In this document: positions 24,301-35,694 of the stretch, one piece after another
Layout: each line of letters begins with the position of its first letter
How positions within the stretch are numbered: the first letter of the stretch is position 1
NCBI GenBank assembly: GCA_022749755.1
Contig: CM040448.1
Span: 11,654,481-11,718,480 of the forward strand
Reading direction: 5' to 3'
Source of the DNA: Azadirachta indica
Taxonomy: Eukaryota > Streptophyta > Magnoliopsida > Sapindales > Meliaceae
Length of the DNA: 64,000 bases
Translations under genes and position numbers: made by a program
The notes under the pieces: generated by a model
What the model was told of the DNA's origin: nothing
The model's input: only the letters and a program-made list of their open reading frames with translations
The model's database searches: none

Positions 24301-24407
24301 GGAAATGGAAATATGCTTATTTCCAGTTTTTAAACAATGTAGAAGATAAGCTATATTTTTGGATTGCAGTGACGATGGCCAATTTGCAGCGACGCTTTGG
24401 AAGCTAA
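21372..24407 (+). pseudogene. EIX2-like leucine-rich-repeat receptor-like protein with two frameshifts
   Basis: An intronless receptor-like protein of about 1,010 codons. The frame opens upstream at ATG 21267, but ATG 21372 (MMIMMIVMNQSNS) directly precedes a good signal peptide. Next come the LRRNT domain (ERERQALLTFKRGL with paired Cys at CCKWRGVHC), about 25 LRRs (DLSSNSLQGTI-type), an acidic island region (WKGTDSEYKNILGLVKSIDLSSN), final LRRs, LCGLPLPNKCPGEE, one membrane helix (FYVSMLLGFIICFLGVGGTLLL) and a short tail without kinase. Homologues perceive microbial patterns together with SOBIR1/BAK1. The frame breaks twice: near 22900-22915 (inside FPKWLRK, at an A-run) and near 23650-23690. 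The segment between reads as good LRRs in another frame. The two shifts cancel, so the C-terminus returns to the original frame. A normal ribosome would stop soon after 23006. Assembly error is the main alternative. Confidence 0.85.
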
Positions 24408-25767
24408 TTGGTAACACCCCTCTCTAATTTCATTGACTTGCTTTCACTTCTCTTTAATTTCATTGCTTAAGCAATTAACTATGGTGTTTAAAACATATAG
24501 CATGAAATGAATAAACTTAAAGAGTTCGATCAACTTGTTGGAAGCACCCACAATAATCTCCAAACAGAAGTTTCATAAAATTGATCAGGTAGCGATGATG
24601 GCCATTTCCTTAAAATTGTAATAGAATTGTTTTTACTTCTTTGTCATTATATTGTCAAGGTGCAGGGCACAACTAAAATGATTTTCATTAATTTGAAACA
24701 GTAGAGCATAATAAAACAAATACGAATCAACAAATATAATGATGTCATTCATGGAAAATGCACAATAATGAAAAAACAAAATCGCTGCCTGAGAAAAGAT
24801 ATAATTTCAGACATGTAGATTTTCTCCAGATATGCACTTCGTTGCCAGATGCTGAAACTGGAATAGATGGGTCAAAATGTGTATTAATCGGGATTTCTGC
24901 AGAGTGGATAGCGTAATACATGGAAATAAGGAGCTATTTACACTATTAGCAATATCTTAACAGACAGACAAAAAATATATCATCAGTTCTTGTTACACTA
25001 ATCGTCAGCTTCAGTTGCAGAGCAGAGGTAACTTCAATGCTTCCAATTGGCTAAACATGCAAAAACATCCAAACAAACAGGTTTTGGACAATCAGAATAT
25101 TTCCAATTTAAAGACAACAGAAATAATGGAGAAAAAGAGAACTAAGTAAATATATGATTTATGTAATAGCAATAGTAATATCTGGCGAAATGAAAAATAT
25201 ATTATAGCCATATAGCTCATACGCACAAGTGTGCAAACTGCTGTGCTAAGAGTAATACATCAACAAAGTTAACACGCACATGAACATTGATAACTATTTT
25301 GAACCATGCCCAAAAATTTTTCAACAGTACTACTATAACCTCAATTATGGAAATTAAATTAATCATTATAACATTAAATCACTAAAGAGTTAAATAGAAT
25401 ATTGTCCATTGGAATACATGTGCCGAACCCAATGAGAAGGTAGGCATCATTCTTTGCTATATACATTGTCTTTAACAGCTCTTAGTTACCATCTATCCTG
25501 GGGTCAAAAGAAAGACAACTCGAGAAAAATGCCTTAAAATGCAATTTCATCTAACAACATGCCTGCTTCAGAGAAGTTTTTGAGGGATAGTTCAAGGAAA
25601 TAGGAGCATACACCAAACAGATGTTCTGACTTAAGTTGCTGCTAGTTCAGAGATAAGAAAAATTCAAGTTTCCAAGGAGAAGACAAAAAGGGGATGGAGA
25701 GAGGAAATAATTCAGAGATATAATACCAATGGAACCTGGCTGACAAAGATAAAAGCTTTCACTTGAT
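24408..25767. other. Intergenic between receptor-like gene and SMC2
   Basis: The two genes converge here, so both 3' UTRs lie in this 1.36-kb stretch. No extra gene is recognised. The sequence is AT-rich without strong repeats. Confidence 0.5.
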
Positions 25768-28700
25768 CTACTTAGCAGCAACAGTCCTCTGAACAGTAGA
25801 AACACCATCCACAAATTTTGTCCGGAATAGAACATTGGCGTTATTAAACATTCCCTCTTTCAGTGAAACCACAATAAACTGCAAAGCACAGAAACCAAAA
25901 GAAGTCAGCAAATTATCGATGACATTTCATGTAAGAGCCTGCAGTTTCATGAACATCTGGACTGCTCAAATTCAGTCCTCGATCCTATCTTTCTTCACAA
26001 TAAGGCTTGGCTACACCCAAGAAGCAGGGTACTCTTATTCTTTATTTCTTTGATCATGCAAATAAATTCCTATCAAATAGAGATAGAGAATTAACAGACT
26101 CAGACCTGTGAGTGCGGAAAGTGAGTCTTGATCATTCTCCCTATGTTTTGTGTGTGGCTTAAATCAAGAGCTGCATCAACCTGTCAACCACCAAGAATTT
26201 AAGAACTTGAAGGTAGATTTAATAACTTATATAACTCCAAATTATGATAAGAGGGATAGAATAGTTCAACAGTAAACTTAGGTGTGAAAGTATCGTCTGT
26301 TAAAATAACAACAATAACAACAACACCAACAACAATAATAATAATAATCTCAACAAATGTTATTTCCATTCTAAGTTCACAAAAGAAAGCTGACATAAAG
26401 AACATGTATCCAAAACTTCACAAAAGTTGTATAATTGAATGTTTCCATTACACTTATAATTCTTACAGGAATTTGTTTAAGCTTACTTTCAGCATATTTA
26501 ACAGAATCATAGACCTAATATTCTAACAGTTAACTCAATATTGCCTGCAATATTAAACTGAATCATCTTGGATATGGTGTTATTATGCTATATAGCAAGA
26601 TAACAGAATAAACAACATTCTGGGATCAGTGTGATGAGTGATGACACTTTTTAAGGAAACGTCATTGCATAGACTTGTGTAGCTTCATAAGCTTAGTCCA
26701 GAAACTTGGGAAAAGTGCATTTAAGATTAAAATATATCAGAGGCGTTTAGATTCACAACTTCTGAGGAGGAAGCAAAACATGGAGAAACATCTTGGTTAC
26801 AAATACCTCATCCAGTATATAAAGAGGAGCGGGCTTGAAGAGTAGCAATGCCAAAATTAAAGAAAGGGCAAGAAGAGATCGTTGACCACCACTCAGTTCT
26901 GACAAGGACTGTTTCCAAACACCTCCAAATGCAACACGAACTTCTAAACCGTCTAGGAAGCTGCAACCTTCAGAAGGTTCTAGCTTTGCCATTGTACCAG
27001 GTAATAGGGTAGAAAAGATGGATCCAAAGTCCCTAAAGGAAGTGAAGGTTCAAGGGCATGATTACATTGTCAGCAATTGTCAAATAAAGACTGATTAGAA
27101 CAAGGGAGACTAGCATGAGAATAACTCACTTGTTAACTTTGACCCAAGTAACTTTTAGAGTTTCCTTCTTCTTTTCATCTAGCTCTTCAATCACCTTCTT
27201 GATTTTAGACTTGTCATTCTACGCAAAGATGAAATAAATGTAAGTAAGAAGAAGGTAAAACAATGTCAAGAATAATCACATTACAAACCTCAATAATGTT
27301 TTTCTTGGACATCAAATCATTGTACTCATCTTCTGCTTTCTCAAACATAGCCATAACTTTCTTGTTCACCCTTTTCTCGAGGCTTCATATGGAGGAAAAT
27401 GAAAACAACAAAAGAAAGGCAATCACCTCTCAGGTTTATAAAAGATCACAATAATATGCAAATATTATTGAAGATAAAACATCTTAGAGACAGAACTTGC
27501 TCAAGAAGAGCTGAGAAAAAAAAAAAATGAAACTTCCCAAGTCACACACCCTGATTGCTCGGCCTGCAGTTTCTCAAGTTCTTCCCTTGCTTTATAAGGA
27601 TCGCAGGATGCAAAATCATAATCTGTACCACTTCTTCCGAATAGCTGTTTCTCCGAAGCAATCCAGGCATGCTTCTCAATCAATTTGTCAACCTTTGTAG
27701 AGCAATCTTTTTGCTCCATCTCCATTCGTTTTACCTATTAAACAAATAGAAAAGTGAATATTGTGTAACAAGTTATAATAGAAATTTTCACATGGAAAAA
27801 GCAAAAATACCTCATTTTCCAACCTCTTTCTCTCTAGCTTTTCTTCGCTGAGCTTATGTTGAAGGCTCTGCTGCTCCTTGAGAATGCCACTAATTTGGGA
27901 ATCACATTCCTTCATCTTTAATCGAATTGAAATTAGTTCAGATTGTGCCTGATCATGATTATTCCGTGTGAAAGCAACCTACAAAAGAAAGGAATATCTT
28001 GAAATTATTTTTCCACTACAGAGCTTGACCATTCAAATATCCATGCTTACCTTCGCCTTTTGGTCTTCTACTTCCAAAGTGAGACCATTAATCTGCGTCC
28101 TCAGTGAAGCTAACTGATTCTCCAAAGATGCATGTTCCTTTAAGATTGCTTCCTGCTCCATAATAATTCTCTCTCTTTCATTTTCATGCGCCTAATAGCA
28201 AGTAAAACCATGTGACGACTTTAAGAGATACAAGAACCAGCAAATTTTTTAACCATCAAAGTTACTTTGAGTAAAATAAGAAATGAAAAGGAACATTTGT
28301 AGACTAGGTTAATAAAAGATGAAGGGGTAATGCTGTCTAATCTGATCTCAATTAGGCACTGGATGTGAAATAAATACAAATTTCAGAGCTACCAACATCA
28401 AGGATTTGAATAATTTAGGGTAAGAAAAACCATATTACAGAATGATCAGTTATAGCACAATTTCACTTAGCCAATAATGAATGCTGAATATATAAGGTCA
28501 TTGAAAACCAAAATTGGTAAAAACATTGCAGCCATAATGTTGAAGTGGCGAATACCTGTAGTGGCTGACCCCTCATAGTTTATAACATTTCAAATATAAA
28601 TTTAGAATAACTGCAACTATTTATAGTAAATTTAAACTGACTTAAACATTCCTGTGTGCTAGATTGATTATAGTAATATCCACAAATGGGAGCATCCCAG

Positions 28701-31700
28701 AGGAACTTTATGAGCACATATCTACACTTGGCAGGTGTAAGCAATGATAATTTCTAATACAAAGATAGTAAAATACTAAACAGATAAAGAAGAATACAGG
28801 TGAGCTTGCAAAAGTTATTGTTGGCAATCTCATTGTAAGCCAGCAGTGTTAAAACTTACCTTGAGATCCTTTGAAGCTGACTGCATTTGAACTTTTGCAG
28901 CTTTTATCTTTTTCTCTAAATCCTTGAGCCTTCCCTCTCGGTTATTGTCATGATCTTTAATTGATTTCTCAAGCTCTGAAACCATTCTTACACAATCTTC
29001 ATACAAAAGCTGTTTCTCTTTAGCAGAAGATTTTGCTTCTTCAAGCTCTTGCTCAATTCTCTTTATTACTTCACTGAGCTACATTTTTCATCAAAACAAG
29101 ATTAAAAACAGAAGCAAAAACTTAATAGACATGAAGAAAGAAATGGCAGCACAATGACTAAAAAAAATGGGTTACATGTAAAATGAAAGGGGAAAGTTGC
29201 AAACCTTATGATGCTCATTTTGTTCTGCTCTGCCTTGGAACAATGAAAGGTCATATAATTTAAGTTCTAATTGCGCTTTAAGGTCCATAAACTTTTTCTG
29301 AAGAGGCAGAAGTTCCTTGATCTGAAATGTCAAGAACAAAATGAGAAGACAATTATAAATGTGTTCATCCCACCATTATGTTAAATATGTATGTGTTTAA
29401 ACTTACAACAAAAGCAACATAATAGAGAAAAGATTAAAAATGACAATTGAATGGATTCTATTATATAAGCTTCCAACAAGATGTTAGAAACAGAGGCATG
29501 CCCAAATGCATTGGACGCAGCAATATCCCACAGGAAGAAGCCTCTGACAAATGACTGGTCATAACTAATATCAGATATCATAACACAATGGAAGAGCATC
29601 AACGCCACATGGCACAAACAATTGAACTTTTTGAAGATAAGAATGCTGAACATATGAACGTAGTAGGCGTCACTGTAGCACAATTACTCGTAGACTTAAA
29701 TCTCTTGATCAGTCCACGTCAACCAGAAGTTAAAGGACTTGTACAAATGCTTCTGTTTCCTTTTATTTGGTAAAGAGAAGAGGCCAGTACCTTTGCTTCA
29801 ATTTCAGATAATCTTTTCTGATGTATTAAAAGGTTTGACTCGGCCTCTGCTAAATTGTGAAGTTGCCTTAACAGATCACCACCACCCCTGCAACAATAAA
29901 TTATTAATTTAAGAGATTAGCAAGTACATGAAACACTAAAGCAGCTTTCAATGTAGTCTTGATTTAATTAAAGCCTTGCTCTGCAGAACTCCAGCACAGA
30001 AATAAAGGAAAACAAAATAATCACAAAACCCTTCAAATACTCAGAAATATCATCTAGCAAGTCTCCAACATCCCATGCTGCCACATCCAAGGTGGAAAGA
30101 AATTAACAAAAAAAAGAAAAATGGAAAACCCATTTGCAACATGCAAAGAAGCATGCCTATGAAAAGTCCAATTAATAAAAGCAAGCAGAGTAGTTACCTG
30201 CGGCTTCCCCCAGTTAGAAGACCACTTGGTTGAAATATGTCACCTTCAAGAGTAACACTTGGAGTGCAAATTTCACGATTAAAAGCAACCTACAAAAAAT
30301 CCATTGCAGTGCAGGTTATAATACATGCAACAACAAGCAAAATGGTAAATCATATGATAATTAAAAATGAGGCTCTGTTCAAATACATAACAGCACAACA
30401 TTGGAGGTGGATTACATTTGAAGTAACGGTTCTTAAGATAAATGCAACAAGTCTTCAAATTACTGCATCCAAAATTGCTTCTAATAAATAATTAAGACTC
30501 TCATAATGCTTTGACATATGATCACTTGCCCTACTGAATACTAAATTTGGTTTACCAAATAGTTATCCGTGATTAGCCATCTTCTTCCAAAGAGCTTAAA
30601 GAATATGTGAGAGAGCAATGAGATCCAAAGTTACTAAAGAATAAGCCATATTTTCATAAGTCCTGTGGTAGTAAAGCTGAAATTATGCTCTCAGGATGGC
30701 AGGTAACCAAAATAAACACTCATGACAACATTGAGAGAGTTGCCTCATTTCATAATCAGAACAGACTCATTTATTGAGGACAGACGTGGCAGGTACACAA
30801 TTCATTGTTGAGTTTAAATGGATGTAATATATTTGATCCCCTTGAAACTAAATGAGCAAATGTAGCTAGGGATTCAACATATGAGGAAAACACATCTATC
30901 ATGAAAAGCATGTTTTGAGAAAAAGCAAACCAAGCTTCAAGATCATCTCATTTCAAACAAAATCTTAAGAGTTTGATGAAAGGAAAAATAGATTGCAACT
31001 ATTTCAATCATCAGATTGATCCAATTTTTTTTTTTGGATAGAGAGGCAAAAAAGTCACAGCTTCAAATTTTCAAAGAACTGTTCACCTACTGCACAAAAA
31101 TCACAAAACCAGACAACAATGACCATGAAATAAATCGCACTATAGACAATGTATTAAAAAAGCACATAGCCAAAGATAGGCATACCTCCTTGGCAGCATC
31201 AATGGACTTGCAAACAAAGGTTGAACCAAAAACATATTCCATGGCACTCTGCAATGTAAATCAACTGTCAGAGAATACAGTCCAAAGCACAAAATAGTGC
31301 AAAATCTTGTAAGAGTTCAACTCATCCAATTTCCATAACTACAGTCTAAACAAGATGGTTTCTAGAATAAACTTTCGAGTACCAAAACCACAATCACTAA
31401 GGTACAAAACAAATACTAAGTAGATATGGCAACCAAACAACAAAATATCATACATAAGAATCATACATACAACAATGGATATAAAGCACTAGGTTTAAAA
31501 TGATAACCAAGCATAAAGAAACGTACCTTCAATTCATCACTGTAACCAACTAGAGAAAGTGCAAGTTCAGCGTTTTCCTTGCCAACCTACATATGCAAGG
31601 ATAAAGTTTATCCAAAGTAAAAATGGGCTTCCTGGCTTTGAATCATGGGCTCAGGTGAAAAAAAAAATGACAAACCAATCTAACAGCAGCCTGCTGAACT

Positions 31701-34326
31701 CTGGGAGTGACAGTATTGGATTGAATTTTATTCAAAGGTATAATTGTTACTCTTCTTCGAAGGTCACCATTCTGAAGTAGTTGTTTTCCAGTGTTTTCTG
31801 TATCTACAATAACATTAAATAACTTCCCCCCAGCAGTTACCTGCAAATTAAGTGAACACTCTAGTGTTGCCATAACATTCTTAGGTTACAAAACTAACTA
31901 CATGATGTTCATATTTACCTCTAAGGCAGTCATAGTAGAGCTATCCTTTACTTTGATAAGTTTTGCAACCACACCCTTCACCTTTGACCTATTGAAATTT
32001 TTCACAGGATCCCGATATGTAAACTGCCCATTTGTTAACTGTGATGAAAGATCCCGTATTTCATCTTTCAACTTCTGCACAATTCCCATCTCAGATGCAC
32101 GGTCCTGAAAATAAGATATAGATCAAAAAGTGAATTTAACCCAGAAGAAAAATTTTAGTCTATACGAAGGTAAAACATAAAGAGAGAGGCACCTTCTCCA
32201 GAGCTTCCATCTGGCCCTCTTTATATGGAACTGACTCCAATGCCAGTTTAACATTTTCCACATCTTTTCTTCTAGCATTCAGCTCATTCTCCACAGCAAC
32301 AGCTTCCTCACACTTTGACATCAACTGGTTTGTTTTCTCTTTCAGCTCCTTCTCACAATGGCTTATTTTTGTTTTCAGCTGTTTCAATTCTGTTTCAGCA
32401 CTACCAACAGAAACCTTGGCATCAGCTAGCTGGTCTTCAAGGCATTTCTCCTCATTTCCACTGCTTTTACCAGCTAGTACACCCTAACCAAAGTAATTAC
32501 AACGTCAGTGGAGTAAAACAAACGATCAACATATATAAGGAGTCCTTACCTGGTATTCCTTTTCATACTCCTCCAAACCCTTTGAAAGTTGCTCAACTTT
32601 CTTTTTGAGATCAGCTGCTCCTTCTTCAGACTTTCTAACAGCAGAGATCTTCTCTTCCACAGCTTGCTTCAAGTCTTCAATATTACAAACAATCTGGCAA
32701 AAAGAGATGCAGTATCAGATATGATATCAGCAAATACTAGAGCACAAATAAAACAGATTGAAAACAAAATATACAGAGCTGAGAAAAAAATGAAATTAAG
32801 TGACTGAGTTTGAGAAGTTTAGTCACCTTTTCAGCATTATCTTTTTCACTTCTAAGAGTGTCATCCTTATTATTCAATACAGACACTTCAAGCACAAGAT
32901 CTTGAGATAGTGCATCTACTTTCTCTGATAAATTTTTTACTTCCCCACCCATGCTGGCTTCCTTTTCAGCTGTCAAATTTGATATTTGCTTCTCCATTTC
33001 CTGTATTTCCAACTGTGTCCTCTCTGTATTATTGTCAATGTCAGCAATCTTTTCCTTTATTTGTTCCACTTCATCAACTGCACTGTCTCTCATCTTCTCA
33101 GCTTGAATGTATTCATAAGCAATGCAAAACCTTCTAAGTCGGTCTAATTCAGCATTGCCATTAGCCCACTGCATGTATTGAGTCCTTTCCTTCCTTAATT
33201 TCTCCAAAGCAGGTAATATTTCCTGGTCAAGAAGATTATTGATCTCATCAACCTTACTCTGCTTCTTCTCAAGTGTTTTCAATGCAGCCTCTTTCTTTGT
33301 CTCATACATTCTTGTCCCAGCAGCCTCTTCAAGCATAGAGAGAATCTCAGGTGGTTTCATATTTAAAACCTTGGTGATGCGGCCTTGCATTATGAGAAAA
33401 TGTGGATTATTAACATTAAGCTGCACTGAGTGGAAAAGGGTTTGGACTTGACTAGGTTGCGCAAGTTTGCCATTGATCAGATATTTGTTTCTTCCACCAA
33501 CCACAATCTGCACGGTAAGCAAATACATCTCAACACAATAAAGCACTGTAGCAACTGCAATTTCTCATTGATGGCTTTATACCCATGGTAAAATGATACG
33601 CCACTTTAGTTGTTTATTTCAGGCCAATGCAGAATAGTACCATGGGATCATAAGAAGACCCATCTTATTCAAAAAGCTATTTTAAAACACCACAATCCAT
33701 GCTCAAACTCCAAACAACAATCTAGTAATAAGCAAAGCCACCTACCCAACATTTTACATCAACAAAACCAAACATTCTGATAAAAAAATTGACTTGCTTC
33801 AATGTTAGTAATTAGTGAGATACAAACTTCATTTAATGACTAAAATTTTGTCTCACTAACCCAAATAGCTTATGCACCCAACACACTACAAACTACAAAA
33901 CAGAAATGGCACGTATACAATTTCTCAAAAATCACAATTGTTTATTTTTAAAAAATTAAAAGCATAACAATTATAATTTTGGAAGGAGTCACCATATACA
34001 CAACCAACCTGCCGAGTGACCGTAATCTCTGGATGAACCTCGTACCCGAGTGGGCTCCGGCTCCTATCAGAATTATCAAACACAATTGACACTGTGGCCT
34101 TAGTAATTCCGGCTTGGCCTTGCTTGTAAACAAGCTCCTGAAGGTTCGAAGCACGAACCTGCTGCAAGTTGGTGATGCCCAAAACGAAGCAGATTGAGTC
34201 CAGAATGTTTGATTTGCCAGACCCATTCAGACCCGTTATGGCATTAAAATAAGGATCAAAACCCGGAACCACAGTTCTTGATGCATAGGATTTGAACCCC
34301 TCCAAGCATATCTCCTTTATGTACAT
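25768..34326 (-). CDS. SMC2: SMC2, condensin core ATPase, 1,173 aa
   Basis: Twenty coding exons on the minus strand join in phase: 34009-34326, 32827-33507, 32550-32693, 32193-32483, 31919-32104, 31676-31840, 31527-31586, 31186-31248, 30198-30289, 29791-29887, 29205-29321, 28860-29078, 28051-28191, 27811-27978, 27550-27734, 27289-27382, 27130-27218, 26807-27032, 26106-26180 and 25768-25878. The total of 1,174 codons with stop matches plant SMC2. It pairs with SMC4 in condensins I and II to compact mitotic chromosomes in the nucleus. Visible: Walker A GLNGSGKS (residues 32-39), two long coiled coils, the hinge (roughly 500-680, with [18 protein letters not shown] and [13 protein letters not shown]), ABC signature LSGGQRS (about 1083) and Walker B LYILDEVDAALD (about 1107). 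All ATPase motifs are intact. The Arabidopsis counterpart is CAP-E1/TITAN3. Splice sites were chosen by GT-AG rule and family continuity. Confidence 0.97.
26303..26348. repeat. AAC/AAT microsatellite in an SMC2 intron
   Basis: A run of ACA/AAC units turns into AAT units, inside the intron between SMC2 exons 18 and 19. It is simple sequence and any open frames across it are chance. Confidence 0.8.
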
Positions 34327-34378
34327 TTTCCCAATCCCGAAAGCCCTAGAAAACGAGTAGGAAAATGATAAACGTACT

Positions 34379-34604
34379 CTGTAAAAAATTCAGATAGAAG
34401 ATAAATTGTAGCCGAAGTAGAGAAAATGACTAAGTATCCCGACTACCTTAACTTGAAAGGCGATAAGATGTGCTATTTCTTTTATTTTTGATATATTATT
34501 TGTAACAATCGAAACCCTACACTTTAATACTTTAAAAAGAATTAAAATACAGATAATTCGGAGCAAAACAGAGAAAATAAGTGTAAATGCATCGAGTGGC
34601 TTAC
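34379..34604 (-). other. Probable 5'-UTR intron of SMC2
   Basis: On the minus strand a donor CAAA|GTAAGC ends the leader at 34605 and an acceptor TTTTTTACAG|AGTACG resumes at 34378, 52 bases before the ATG. The pyrimidine-rich acceptor and spacing are good. Transcript evidence is lacking. Confidence 0.55.
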
Positions 34605-34859
34605 TTTGAGAGCTATTGAAGCAACGAATTGAAGTGACTGAATTTGTGAGTTGAAGATGCCAGTTGAGTGGAGGGTTTCTGAGTTTGAAACCCTAAACTC
34701 GGTGAGTTGAACCAGTACAAGAGATCAAAACCTCATAGATGAGCCGTGAAACTTTGTGAGAAATTTCAATTTCAAGTTTGAAAGCAAAAAAAGAAGCAAA
34801 TGCTTTCCAGGAACCAGGATTTTCGTTAAGTTGGAAAGTGGAGATTGAATCGCCAAACA

Positions 34860-34867
34860 GCGGGAAA
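34860..34867 (-). promoter_or_regulatory. E2F-type site upstream of SMC2
   Basis: The minus strand reads TTTCCCGC, a perfect match to the plant E2F consensus TTTSSCGC. It lies about 535 bases upstream of the SMC2 ATG, or roughly 200 bases before the probable leader. A second GC-rich E2F-like motif, TTGGCGCC, is at 34916-34923. SMC2 is needed at mitosis and S-phase/E2F control would fit, but this is inference from motif and position. Confidence 0.5.
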
Positions 34868-34915
34868 ATGGTTTTGTGGTGTTCAAATTTTTTAAAATTA
34901 TTGTGACGTTTGACG

Positions 34916-34923
34916 TTGGCGCC
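34916..34923. promoter_or_regulatory. Second E2F-like motif (TTGGCGCC)
   Basis: TTGGCGCC resembles the E2F core GGCGCC and lies 48 bases upstream of the TTTCCCGC site relative to SMC2. It deviates from the strict TTTSSCGC consensus, so it is weaker. Confidence 0.3.
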
Positions 34924-35694
34924 TATGAGCCGGACTTGAATAATTTGCCCAGCGGGCCGCAATTTGGCCCACATTCTTTCCCAATATAATATAATCAGTA
35001 TAATCCTTCCTTCGTCCAAGCGCATTTCTTTAATTAATCGAAATTTTTTTTAATTAATTTTTCAGTACTTAAAAATTCATCACTTTTGGACTAGATTTAT
35101 TGTAAATTTAAAGAAACTTTTTAATTAAGTGGTTTCTGTTTAAGAAATTAAATGTTCCAATGATTTAAATCAAATCAAAATTTGCACTATAATGTAACCC
35201 ATTGTTTTAAAAAATATACTAGTTGAACCAAGAAACAAATTTGGGTTTGTTTTTAATATAATTGCTTGGTCAAAAATTTTTTCTGATAAAATTAACCATG
35301 TGGAGCTGCTAGTCCGTTAATCAGTTCTTGTTTGTAAACGAAAAAGGTGAGTATGCATTTCTCTAAGAGATCGTTAGAAGAAGCTAATCGTTAGAAAAAC
35401 ACTTTCAATCGCATCATTACTTGGAGCCAATAGCCTGTAGTTGTGTAATTAAGTCTATGGTTAATTTGACCTAATCCATTAATTCGGTAAAAATCAAATG
35501 TCTATGCTACAAATTACAATACATCAACCTTAAAAGTCCAACATGCAGCTATCATTTCTACAAGCAAAATTTCATAAGCTTGCTACTACTTTAACAAGCT
35601 CCTGACTCGCATTACACTGTATATGATACAACATTTTTATTTTTTGAACAATACAAATGGACACACAAAGATGCCCCAAGTAAAACTGTTAGCT
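34924..35694. other. Spacer between SMC2 promoter and NOA1 3' end
   Basis: Both neighbours are on the minus strand, so this stretch carries distal SMC2 promoter sequence and the NOA1 3' UTR (likely up to about 35.5 kb). AT-rich; no gene is seen. Confidence 0.5.

Noticed and set aside
29381..29773. Open frames on both strands within an SMC2 intron
   Set aside because: They sit between exons 10 and 11, lack any motif and run into splice sites; considered chance.
34142..34290. Sequences resembling tRNA T-arm text (GGTTCGAA, GGTTCAAAT)
   Set aside because: They fall inside SMC2 exon 1 coding text, and no cloverleaf can be drawn around them.
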